Assembly (NCBI GenBank): GCA_964484255.1
Contig: CAZAEH010000001.1
Coordinates: forward strand, 1 to 64,000
Direction: 5' to 3'
DNA length: 64,000 nucleotides
Origin: UBA6215 sp964484255
GTDB lineage: Bacteria; Omnitrophota; Gorgyraeia; Pluralincolimonadales; Pluralincolimonadaceae
The notes under the pieces were generated by a model. The model searched no databases, had not been told where the DNA came from, and saw only the letters and a program-made list of their open reading frames with translations. Below, piece after piece: positions 1 to 5,771 of this stretch. The translations under genes were made by a program, and so were the position numbers. Numbering within the stretch: the stretch's first letter is position 1; each line of letters begins with the position of its first letter.

Positions 1-34
1 CGTCCAATATCTTATTTTTTAGCTCTTTGGGCAT
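1..34 (-). CDS. 5' end of next cassette ORF (partial)
   Basis: Only the first eleven codons are in the window (starting M-P-K-E-L-K-N-K). The ATG lies 15 bases beyond the attC at 49-123, the spacing expected for a cassette gene right after the previous attC. An A/G-rich stretch precedes it but the ribosome binding site is weak. The function cannot be judged. Its position argues that the cassette array continues beyond the window. Confidence 0.4.
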   Translation of the reverse strand, partial: MPKELKNKILD

Positions 35-48
35 TTTATAATATTACC

Positions 49-123
49 CTATAACATTTGAACTCAGCGGCTAGCCCCTTAACCCAGGATGCTGGGATAG
101 TCCGCTGGAGTGAATTGTTATAT
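49..123 (-). other. attC recombination site of the 91-aa cassette
   Basis: This is a 75-bp imperfect inverted repeat. On the minus strand it starts ATATAAC and ends GTTATAG, matching the R'' (RYYYAAC) and R' (GTTRRRY-like) boxes. The arms AATTCACTCCAGCGG and CCGCTGAGTTCAAAT pair with bulges, and an inner CCCAG/CTGGG hairpin sits in the centre. The stop codon of the upstream ORF lies four bases before it, as is normal for cassettes. Call based on layout and boxes; no covariance model could be run. Confidence 0.8.
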
Positions 124-126
124 GAT

Positions 127-402
127 CTATTTCTGTTTTATTAATTTATTTTTCACGATGACTAATATTGTTGCTACTGATAATGAGAATATAATATCTA
201 TTAATAGGTTTAATGCGATAAAAACACTTGAGAGCTCTTCATCTGAAATAGGATCAAATATGGTATCGTAATAAATAAATGGAAATCCTAAACTTATCGA
301 ATCGATTGGGTGTTTTGTTATGCTGTATATAATCTCGCCTATCAAAAGGGCCAACGATAGCATTAATATTTGAATTATTGTTTCTTCATTATTGTTTTTC
401 AT
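127..402 (-). CDS. Integron cassette gene: small two-helix membrane protein
   Basis: A 91-aa protein with two hydrophobic segments, roughly residues 10-27 and 60-83, joined by a polar loop that contains an acidic patch (DPISDEE), and ending in a short lysine-rich tail. I do not recognise a family. The gene fits tightly between two attC sites: it starts 12 bases after the one at 414-478 and ends just before the one at 49-123, so it is a textbook single-gene cassette. It is AT-rich, unlike the chromosomal genes further right. Small membrane proteins of unknown function are common in environmental cassettes. Transcription would have to come from the integron promoter, now interrupted by the IS91-like element, or from a promoter inside that element. 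Confidence 0.75.
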   Translation of the reverse strand: MKNNNEETIIQILMLSLALLIGEIIYSITKHPIDSISLGFPFIYYDTIFDPISDEELSSVFIALNLLIDIIFSLSVATILVIVKNKLIKQK

Positions 403-413
403 ATTTTATCCCC

Positions 414-478
414 ATATAACATTCGGTTGAGCTGCGAGCGGGCTTGTCCCGCGAGTCCGCTCGAACCGTTTGTTAGGT
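414..478 (-). other. attC recombination site beside the IS91-like element
   Basis: A 65-bp imperfect inverted repeat. Read on the minus strand it starts ACCTAAC (R'' box) and ends GTTATAT (R' box). The arms AACGGTTCGAGCGG and CCGCTCGCAGCTCAACCG fold on each other with extrahelical bases, and the tip is a CGCGGG/CCCGC hairpin with ACAAG loop. This is very typical attC architecture. By position it belonged to the cassette upstream in the array, the one carrying the broken nucleotidyltransferase; the IS91-like element has replaced the end of that cassette and lies directly against the attC. Confidence 0.88.
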
Positions 479-550
479 GGCGCCTGTCCCCATTTTCCAT
501 TTTTTTTCGCAATTGCAAGCAAATGACCGTTTCCCTGCGTATGTATAGGT

Positions 551-1849
551 ATGGGAACTTACATTCCCCATCGGGAAGGGATAATCCAGACCATAGTTCG
601 CAATTCTCTTAACCAGTACCAAGCCTACGCAAGTCCATCGCAAACTATCCTTGACCGCCTTGAACATTTTACTAGTTGCGCCGATTGGACCAAGGGTGTT
701 GCTCGTATCCTCTGCCAAGATTGTGGCTATTCGTACTTCAGGCCTTTTTCATGCAAGGTTTTTCACCTTTGCCCATCATGCGACCAAAAACGAACCTTAC
801 TCTATGCTGAATACTTGGCCGAGGATTTGCTTCTTGATCTACCGCATCGGCAATTTGTTTTTACGATCCCCAAAATTCTCAGACCATACTTTAAATCGGA
901 TAAGCGCCTGTTTGGCGAGGTAGCCCGGCTGATATTCTCGTTGTTATCCGAATTTTTCTCCCTTGCAGCAGGTCAAGAACTACTATGCGCCTGTGTCGTT
1001 AGTTACCAGTCGTTTGGTGAATTCGCTCGATTCCACCCGCATTGGCATGTTCTGGTTCTGGAAGGTGGGTTCACCAAGTACGACCGCTTTATATATTTGC
1101 CAATCGGAGCCTACGAAGGGATGCTCAAGGTCTGGCAAGCAGCTTCTCTGGCTTTGTTTGTGCGCAAAGAGTTGATCGATCAGGCCCGAGTGAACATGCT
1201 CAAAGACTGGAAGCATTCCGGCTTTAGTATCGAGAGCGAAACTAGGTTATTCAGCAAGGCCGATCGTGAAGCCTTGGGGCAATATATTGTTCGAGGGGCT
1301 ACCTGTGCAGACAAAATCCACTATGATCCAGCCTGCGATACTGTAATCTGGACAGCTCCCCCAAAGGGATTCTACAAAGGCAAATCTGAAACCTTCAAAG
1401 GTTTTGAATTCGTTGACCAATTGGTAGCCCATTTACCACCACGACGGGTGCAATCGGTTCGCCGCTATGGCGTATACGCCGGAAAAGTCCGTAAGCAATG
1501 GCAAGAACGCCCCAATATTTATTGCTTGGCTCCGGAAAGTTGGCAAAAAGGTCATCCAAGTGAACCCAAAATTGTTCAAGCCATACCTCAGGAGAAACCG
1601 GAAACTGTCCAGGTTCCAGATTCTTGGTCCAAGTTGCGCAAACAAAGCTGGGCCCGGTTGTTACAGAAAGTCTATGAAGTTGATCCGTTTGTTTGCCCAA
1701 AATGCCAGGGATCAATGTCGGTTGTGGCGATAATCGAGGATCCCAAGGAGCTTGCCAAGATTATTAACTGGGCAAAGCAGCAGGAACGGGAGCAGCCAGT
1801 GGACGTCTGTGCTCGTTCACCTCCTGAGCTGGCACTGGCGTCGGTATAA
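551..1849 (+). CDS. IS91-family rolling-circle (HUH) transposase
   Basis: A 432-aa single-strand transposase that nicks and re-joins DNA by a tyrosine mechanism. The N-terminal zinc-binding region has Cys55, Cys58, Cys68, Cys74 and Cys77. The HUH motif is His164-Trp-His166 within FHPHWHVLVLEGGF, and the catalytic tyrosine is probably Tyr245 in ALGQYIVRG. A later RRYGVYAGKVR segment and a C-terminal CPKCQGSM pair are also typical of the family. Length and domain order fit intact IS91/IS801-type enzymes. No strong Shine-Dalgarno precedes the ATG. IS91 relatives (ISCR elements) are known to move neighbouring resistance genes, which makes their presence next to the sul-like gene notable. Confidence 0.88.
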   Translation: MGTYIPHREGIIQTIVRNSLNQYQAYASPSQTILDRLEHFTSCADWTKGVARILCQDCGYSYFRPFSCKVFHLCPSCDQKRTLLYAEYLAEDLLLDLPHRQFVFTIPKILRPYFKSDKRLFGEVARLIFSLLSEFFSLAAGQELLCACVVSYQSFGEFARFHPHWHVLVLEGGFTKYDRFIYLPIGAYEGMLKVWQAASLALFVRKELIDQARVNMLKDWKHSGFSIESETRLFSKADREALGQYIVRGATCADKIHYDPACDTVIWTAPPKGFYKGKSETFKGFEFVDQLVAHLPPRRVQSVRRYGVYAGKVRKQWQERPNIYCLAPESWQKGHPSEPKIVQAIPQEKPETVQVPDSWSKLRKQSWARLLQKVYEVDPFVCPKCQGSMSVVAIIEDPKELAKIINWAKQQEREQPVDVCARSPPELALASV

Positions 1850-2050
1850 TACCCAAAAACGAAGTTTATACGGAACAGGATAACACCTCAAAAGCGGTGC
1901 TTAAAGGGCTTCGTAGGGGAGGTATACCTTGGAGCTTTGTCAGATTGGCGCAAATCAGGGATTGACGGCAGAAATAGGTTGGAATTATACTCCACAGGAT
2001 CGGCGTTGCCGGAAAATTCTGATTGGATTAGTTGTTCGGGGTGCGAAAAC

Positions 2051-2196
2051 AGTTGTAGTTCGGGGAAAAAACCGAATTTTGACCCAAAACCGCAAAAACC
2101 CCGAAATGACAGTTCCTATCAGTAGTTGTAGTTCGGGGAAAAAACCGAATTTTGACCCAAAACCGCAAAAACCCCGAAATGACAGTTCCTATCAGT
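2051..2196 (+). repeat. Two tandem 73-bp copies at the IS91-like right end
   Basis: Copies at 2051-2123 and 2124-2196 look identical. Each begins AGTTGTAGTTCGGGG and ends CCTATCAGT. Each contains a TTCGG/CCGAA hairpin and an outer TTCGGGG/CCCCGAA pair. The element's replication origin end is expected here, so the duplication probably reflects an aberrant termination or a second one-ended transposition event. Confidence 0.9.
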
Positions 2197-2349
2197 TACA
2201 TATTGTCTAAATCAGACCATTCGTCAGCCGGATGATCCGCGCGTGCCCTTGAACCTATAATAAAGGCAGCTCTTATGTCATCTGTTTTTTTCTGCCCATG
2301 ATATAAAAGCCTCTTCAAATTTATTATAAAATTCATCTGTTTTTTTCAC
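2196..2349 (-). pseudogene. Frameshifted and truncated nucleotidyltransferase (aminoglycoside adenylyltransferase-like)
   Basis: From a GTG at 2349, preceded by an AAGGGTGA ribosome binding site, the reading frame gives KKTDEFYNKFEEAFISWAEK and then hits a stop just after a run of seven A (complement of 2285-2291). One base removed from that run restores DDIRAAFIIGSRARADHP and then ADEWSDLD. GSRAR...WSDLD is the nucleotide-binding GS-x(n)-DxD motif of nucleotidyltransferases, in the form seen in ANT(6)-like proteins. Homology ends at about 2205, where the IS91-like element begins, so the C-terminal four fifths is lost. The gene starts 46 bases after the sul-like stop. Assignment to aminoglycosides rests on family resemblance of about 45 residues only. 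Confidence 0.72.
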
Positions 2350-2395
2350 TATATCAATCACCCTTTTTTATAATATGATATTTTTACTTAATGTA

Positions 2396-3208
2396 TTACT
2401 CAATTAAGTTTAATGCTTTAAACATTTTTAGTGCATCGTTCAAAGCTCTCACATCATGAGTACGAATATAATCTACACCCATATAACTTAAATAAATCTC
2501 TGTTGCTAAAGTAGCTGAACCTCGTTCGTTGACTTCGCGCCCTACTATGGTTCCTAAAAACGATTTTCGAGAAACCGAAACAAGAATTGGTAAATTAAAG
2601 TATTCTTTTAATCGTGATATATTTTTTAAAACATATATTGAAGATTCCGGATTGGACCCTAAGAAAAAACCCATTCCCGGATCTAAGATTATTCTATCTG
2701 ATGAAATACCTGAATTTTGAAGTAATTTGATGCGTTGTAAAAAGAAATCTATTATTTCATCGAATACTTTTTCAGGTTTTGTTTCAATAACTGTAGCCGG
2801 GCCTAAACGCTGGATAGAATGCATCACAATTAGTTTACAATCCGATTCTGCCAATTCAGGATAAATTTCTGTATATGGAAATCCTTGAATGTCATTCAAA
2901 TATTGGACTTTACTTTTTAATGCGTATCGTTGAACATCAGGTTTGAAGGAATCTATAGAAACCGGAATATTTTTAGAAAGTAAATGGCCAACGACTGGTT
3001 TTAAACGATTTATTTCTTCCTGAGGTTCAATCTCTTTTGCAGCAGGATTGCTAGAAGCAGCTCCTAAGTCAATTATATCAGCGCCATCTTCTATCAATTT
3101 GAGGGATTTTTCCAAAGCTTTATCATAATTCAAATAAAGGCCTCCATCAGAAAAACTGTCTTCGGTAATATTTACAATCCCTAATATTTGGGGCATATAT
3201 AACTTCAT
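2396..3208 (-). CDS. Sul-type dihydropteroate synthase (sulfonamide-insensitive enzyme family), integron-borne
   Basis: A 270-aa enzyme of folate synthesis that joins p-aminobenzoate to hydroxymethyl-dihydropterin pyrophosphate. Family marks: GIVNITEDSFSDGG (10-23), SIDSF (84-88), YLNDIQGFP (103-111), DPG (176-178), SVSRKSFLG (211-219) and IRTHD (248-252). Several segments follow Sul1/Sul2 and not chromosomal FolP: QRYALK, NDIQGFP, VMHSIQR, and GMGFFLG at 178-184, which lies in the p-aminobenzoate pocket near the Phe-Gly insertion reported to let Sul enzymes exclude sulfonamides (from memory). A TCCTTT complement (3217-3222) gives the ribosome binding site AAAGGA. The gene is AT-rich, lies in the first cassette position and has no attC directly behind it. 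Sulfonamide tolerance is inferred. Confidence 0.9.
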   Translation of the reverse strand: MKLYMPQILGIVNITEDSFSDGGLYLNYDKALEKSLKLIEDGADIIDLGAASSNPAAKEIEPQEEINRLKPVVGHLLSKNIPVSIDSFKPDVQRYALKSKVQYLNDIQGFPYTEIYPELAESDCKLIVMHSIQRLGPATVIETKPEKVFDEIIDFFLQRIKLLQNSGISSDRIILDPGMGFFLGSNPESSIYVLKNISRLKEYFNLPILVSVSRKSFLGTIVGREVNERGSATLATEIYLSYMGVDYIRTHDVRALNDALKMFKALNLIE

Positions 3209-3323
3209 AAAATCAATCCTTTCATAAAAACGGTTCTATTATATAAGTTCGTCTCTTACAATTTCTATAGCAGCCTTGAAAGGCTAGTAGTTCGTCACTT
3301 AAATAAATTATAAAAAAAGTATT

Positions 3324-3407
3324 CTAAACATATTTTCCAAGTTTCTGTAACTCTGCAGGTTCGAACGTCCGTTTTTTATTGAACTCACCAATTTCAACTG
3401 TAATCAT
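3324..3407 (-). CDS. 27-codon ORF between attI and the sul-like gene
   Basis: The ORF (start M-I-T-V-E-I-G-E-F, end G-K-Y-V) has a perfect ribosome binding site, AAAGGAG (complement 3413-3419), five bases before its ATG. It lies 29 bases inside the presumed attI/cassette boundary. No family is recognised. In class 1 integrons a short ORF in attI1 (ORF-11) with a good ribosome binding site raises translation of the first cassette; this ORF sits in the equivalent place, so it could be a leader. It could also be the remnant of a former cassette gene. Between it and the sul-like gene (3209-3323) I see only an AGCCTT/AAGGCT hairpin and two AGTTCGTC repeats. Confidence 0.5.
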   Translation of the reverse strand: MITVEIGEFNKKRTFEPAELQKLGKYV

Positions 3408-3435
3408 TTTTTCTCCTTTGGCGCCGAAGGCGTCA

Positions 3436-3442
3436 GTCTAAC
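3436..3442 (-). other. Probable attI crossover site (GTTAGAC)
   Basis: The minus-strand heptamer GTTAGAC fits the GTTRRRY core where IntI joins cassettes. It lies 174 bp upstream of the intI start, and the AT-rich cassette sequence begins right behind it. Upstream flank CGAAGTTCGTATAAT could be an additional integrase binding repeat. Placement is by consensus and position only. Confidence 0.6.
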
Positions 3443-3494
3443 ATATATTATACGAACTTCGTTTTTTGTAACACTTTCCACTGCCTTGGGTTTA

Positions 3495-3522
3495 AGTATA
3501 GCATACGAAAAAGGGTTTTCAA
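3495..3522 (-). promoter_or_regulatory. Candidate cassette promoter Pc
   Basis: On the minus strand TTGAAA (complement 3517-3522) and TATACT (complement 3495-3500) are separated by 16 bp, close to the sigma-70 consensus. Transcription would start about 45 bp before the attI site and run into the 27-codon ORF and sul-like gene, which is where an integron Pc belongs. Confidence 0.6.
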
Positions 3523-3533
3523 CACAATAATTG

Positions 3534-3580
3534 TTGACAGGATTCGTGATTGGCTTATAATAGCGTGAACTGCGAAGTTC
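3534..3580 (+). promoter_or_regulatory. intI promoter with palindromic operator at the start point
   Basis: TTGACA (3534-3539) and TATAAT (3556-3561), both perfect consensus, are 16 bp apart. The expected transcription start falls in the palindrome GAACTGCGAAGTTC (3567-3580, arms GAACT/AGTTC around GCGA). A repressor there would block initiation. In many integrons LexA controls intI; this palindrome resembles but does not equal the Gram-positive LexA box, which has a 4-bp gap between GAAC and GTTC. Confidence 0.7.
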
Positions 3581-3615
3581 GTATAATAGGGGTTTTTGAA
3601 TATACGGGGGTAATA

Positions 3616-4908
3616 ATGCTCGAAAGTGTCCTGCCTGGGTTCCAGGAATTCCTTATATCGCGCGGGCTTGCCGACAAAAAACACGCTCCGTTCTATGCGA
3701 GGTGGGTCAGCAAGTTCGTCACTTTCTCAAAACACAATCCGGACAGTGACTTCGCCGAAAACAGGCGCAAATTCCTCGATTGGATATCGCGCTCACCGGC
3801 GGTCTCCGGCTGGCAGAAAAAACAGGCCGAAACGGCTTTGGAGCTCTACTTTGGTCAGTATGATAAAAACGCCGCTGTCGTCCTCTCTGAACCCATGGAG
3901 CCGGTCATCTGCGCGAAATCAAACCCGGCTTTGATATTGAACGCTCTAAGCAACGCGATCAGGGTAAAGCATTATTCTTTCAGAACGGAACGGACGTATA
4001 TCAATTGGGCAAAGGGCTTCCTCGAATACCTGGCTTCCGTAAAAAAGAAAGACATCCGGGAAGCCGACCTCTCAAGCGAGGATGTGCGCGATTATTTGAG
4101 CTTTCTGGCACTGCGGAAGAAGGTCTCCTCTTCCACGCAAAACCAGGCCTTTAACGCACTGCTCTTCCTTTACAGGAACATTCTGAGGATAGGGCTCGAT
4201 TCTATCGGCGAAACTGTGCGCGCGAAACGCGGCCCTAAACTTCCGGTGGTCCTGACGAAGGAAGAAGTCCTGAAAGTATTCGAGCATGTCTCAGGGAAGG
4301 ACAGGCTGATCCTGCAACTGCTTTACGGGACAGGCATGAGGATATCGGAGTTGACCTGCCTGCGGGTAAAAGATATTGATTTCGGGTCAGGGCTGGTCTT
4401 TATCAGGAGTGGTAAAGGTGATAAAGACAGGAGCACGATACTCCCGGAATACCTCAAGAAGGGCCTTGCCGCGCACATCGGAGAAGTGAAGAAATTACAC
4501 GCGAAAGACCTCGCTGCGGGTTATGGAGAAGTCCGGATGCCGGGCTCGCTTGATAGAAAATACCCGAAGGCCGCGAAAGAATTCGGCTGGCAATTCGTGT
4601 TCCCGTCGGCAAAGCTCTCTCCCGACGAGACGGACGGCAAGATAAGGCGTTTTTTCATGACACCGAAAGCGATACAGAACGCGATGTCTGAAGCCGTCAA
4701 AAAGGCCGGTATGACCAAACATGCCACCGTCCATACGCTAAGGCACAGCTTCGCGACGCATTTGTTGCTCGACGGCGTGAATATCAGGGAAGTCCAGGAA
4801 CTGCTTGGACATGAGCACGTCGAGACGACGATGATCTATACCCACGTGATACGGGATATGTCTAACGCGCCGAAGAGCCCGCTGGACAAGCTGTATTCTT
4901 CCCGATGA
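3616..4908 (+). CDS. intI: Integron integrase (IntI), with extra N-terminal domain
   Basis: A tyrosine recombinase of 430 aa that inserts and excises cassettes at attI and attC. Catalytic residues by alignment from memory: Arg242 (GTGMRISELTCLR), His373 and Arg376 (HTLRHSFATHLL), His399 (LLGHEHVETTMIY) and Tyr408. The IntI-specific insertion is present at about 317-350 (EFGWQFVFPSAKLSPDE to FFMTPKAIQNAM), followed by MTKHATVHTLRH and the terminal SPLDKL, both as in IntI1. About 100 residues precede the usual SAM-like domain and form a second SAM-like segment, making it longer than IntI1 (337 aa). The ATG at 3616 is chosen because it lies after the promoter and follows GGGGG. Its 3' end overlaps the convergent hydrolase by 47 bp. 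Confidence 0.95.
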   Translation: MLESVLPGFQEFLISRGLADKKHAPFYARWVSKFVTFSKHNPDSDFAENRRKFLDWISRSPAVSGWQKKQAETALELYFGQYDKNAAVVLSEPMEPVICAKSNPALILNALSNAIRVKHYSFRTERTYINWAKGFLEYLASVKKKDIREADLSSEDVRDYLSFLALRKKVSSSTQNQAFNALLFLYRNILRIGLDSIGETVRAKRGPKLPVVLTKEEVLKVFEHVSGKDRLILQLLYGTGMRISELTCLRVKDIDFGSGLVFIRSGKGDKDRSTILPEYLKKGLAAHIGEVKKLHAKDLAAGYGEVRMPGSLDRKYPKAAKEFGWQFVFPSAKLSPDETDGKIRRFFMTPKAIQNAMSEAVKKAGMTKHATVHTLRHSFATHLLLDGVNIREVQELLGHEHVETTMIYTHVIRDMSNAPKSPLDKLYSSR

Positions 4909-5767
4909 ACTCCGAGAGAAGCTTATTGAACCGCTCCGGGTGCTGCATCATCAGGAAATGCCCGGTATCGTCCCACTCGACATAGGTAAGGTCGGGGAAC
5001 TGGCCCTTGAGCTGGGCCTCTTCGTTTGATGGGAGCTCCGGTATTTTGGCGTATATGGCAAGCAGGGGCGCCTTCACGACGGCGGGCCCCCATACTTCCG
5101 GCCGCCACATCTCTTCCATAGCGCTGTTGGCGGCATAGGCGTCGGCCCTTGTCATTATGGCCATTATCTCTTTCTGCAGGGGCTCGGGCGTCTTGCCGTA
5201 GAAGGTCATGTTCACGAACCAGCGAACGGATTCCTGCCTGTCCTGCCCTTTGAGCTTTTCCACAAAAGCGCCGATCTCTGACTTAGCCGCTTCGTAGCCC
5301 TTTGGGTCCATGGATATATTCACGTAAACGCCGTCGACATCGCACAGGGCATTGACCTTTTCCGGATACATGATGGCAAGCCTCCGAGCGACGATGAACC
5401 CGCTGCTGTGGCCGACGATCACGGCCTTCTTTACGCCGGCCGACACCATGACGGAATTAACTGCCTCTGCGAGATAATCGGGCGTATACGCTACGTTATG
5501 GGGTTTGCTGCTGTGCCCGCAGCCGGGAAGGTCCACCATTATAAGCCGGTGGTCCTTGCGCAATCCTGCCGCCTGGAAGCGCCAGACGCTGCAATCGCAC
5601 GACCAGCCGTGTATAAATACTATTGCCGGGGCACTGGCCCTTCCGTAATCAAGGTAATGTAAGTGCATATTGCCGGGATATGCATAGCGCGAATTCACCG
5701 GCAGAACGGTTAATACGATGAACAAAAAAGCCAGCAGGATCCCTAACAAAAGTATTTTGCTTTTCAT
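4862..5767 (-). CDS. Exported or membrane-anchored alpha/beta hydrolase
   Basis: A 301-aa protein with a hydrophobic N-terminus (residues 5-24) that is a signal peptide or anchor, so it acts outside the cytoplasm. The alpha/beta hydrolase core has the oxyanion-hole HGW (53-55), nucleophile elbow GHSSG with Ser121, and the catalytic His270 in DDTGHF. It matches lipase/esterase-type folds; the substrate cannot be told. It is the last gene of the long minus-strand run, five bases after the cupin gene, and converges on intI. The C-terminal 15 codons overlap intI, so the true end may have been altered when the integron arrived, although the frame is intact. Confidence 0.8.
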   Translation of the reverse strand: MKSKILLLGILLAFLFIVLTVLPVNSRYAYPGNMHLHYLDYGRASAPAIVFIHGWSCDCSVWRFQAAGLRKDHRLIMVDLPGCGHSSKPHNVAYTPDYLAEAVNSVMVSAGVKKAVIVGHSSGFIVARRLAIMYPEKVNALCDVDGVYVNISMDPKGYEAAKSEIGAFVEKLKGQDRQESVRWFVNMTFYGKTPEPLQKEIMAIMTRADAYAANSAMEEMWRPEVWGPAVVKAPLLAIYAKIPELPSNEEAQLKGQFPDLTYVEWDDTGHFLMMQHPERFNKLLSEFIGKNTACPAGSSAR

Positions 5768-5771
5768 GGCG

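Larger units (their letters stand above)
479..2196 (+). mobile_element. IS91-family insertion element inside the cassette array
   Basis: The element contains one transposase gene (551-1849) and about 350 bp of non-coding sequence after it, with a 73-bp tandem duplication at the right end. No terminal inverted repeats or target-site duplication are seen, as expected for rolling-circle IS91 elements. The left end is approximate: it lies somewhere between the attC R'' box (478) and the transposase start. The right end is placed at the end of the second tandem copy, where nucleotidyltransferase coding sequence resumes. From 1850 to 2050 I see no gene. The transposase reads opposite to the cassettes. 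Confidence 0.75.
3446..3588. repeat. Perfect 16-bp inverted repeat flanking the integron promoters
   Basis: TATTATACGAACTTCG at 3446-3461 and its exact reverse complement CGAAGTTCGTATAATA at 3573-3588 bracket 111 bp that hold both divergent promoters. Each arm also contains a TATAAT hexamer directed away from the centre. Such a pair could bind a regulator that loops the region, or be recognised by the integrase. Confidence 0.85.
1..4908. mobile_element. Integron: intI, attI and minus-strand cassette array (runs off the window start)
   Basis: An integron-type tyrosine recombinase on the + strand diverges from AT-rich genes on the minus strand, and two imperfect inverted repeats with attC layout occur in the array (49-123 and 414-478). 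This is the classical integron arrangement: intI, then attI with a cassette promoter, then cassettes read away from intI. The AT-rich cassettes stop abruptly at the intI promoter, beyond which base use matches the chromosome. An IS91-family element interrupts the array. The left boundary is outside the window, because a new cassette ORF begins at position 34. It is not a class 1 integron: no qacE-delta or 3' conserved segment is seen and IntI is clearly different from IntI1. Confidence 0.88.

Noticed and set aside
1929..2210. 93-codon ORF with a repeated motif in the IS91-like element
   Set aside because: It simply translates the 73-bp tandem repeat and has no ribosome binding site. Not counted as a gene.
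3246..3296. AGTTCGTC repeats with AGCCTT/AAGGCT hairpin as a possible attC
   Set aside because: No RYYYAAC and GTTRRRY boxes are present at the ends, and the arms do not pair as in the two real attC sites.
3446..3588. Partial likeness to loxP (TTCGTATAAT, GTATAGCATACGAA)
   Set aside because: Only short stretches match; there is no 13-8-13 arrangement and the recombinase is clearly an integron integrase. Treated as coincidence.
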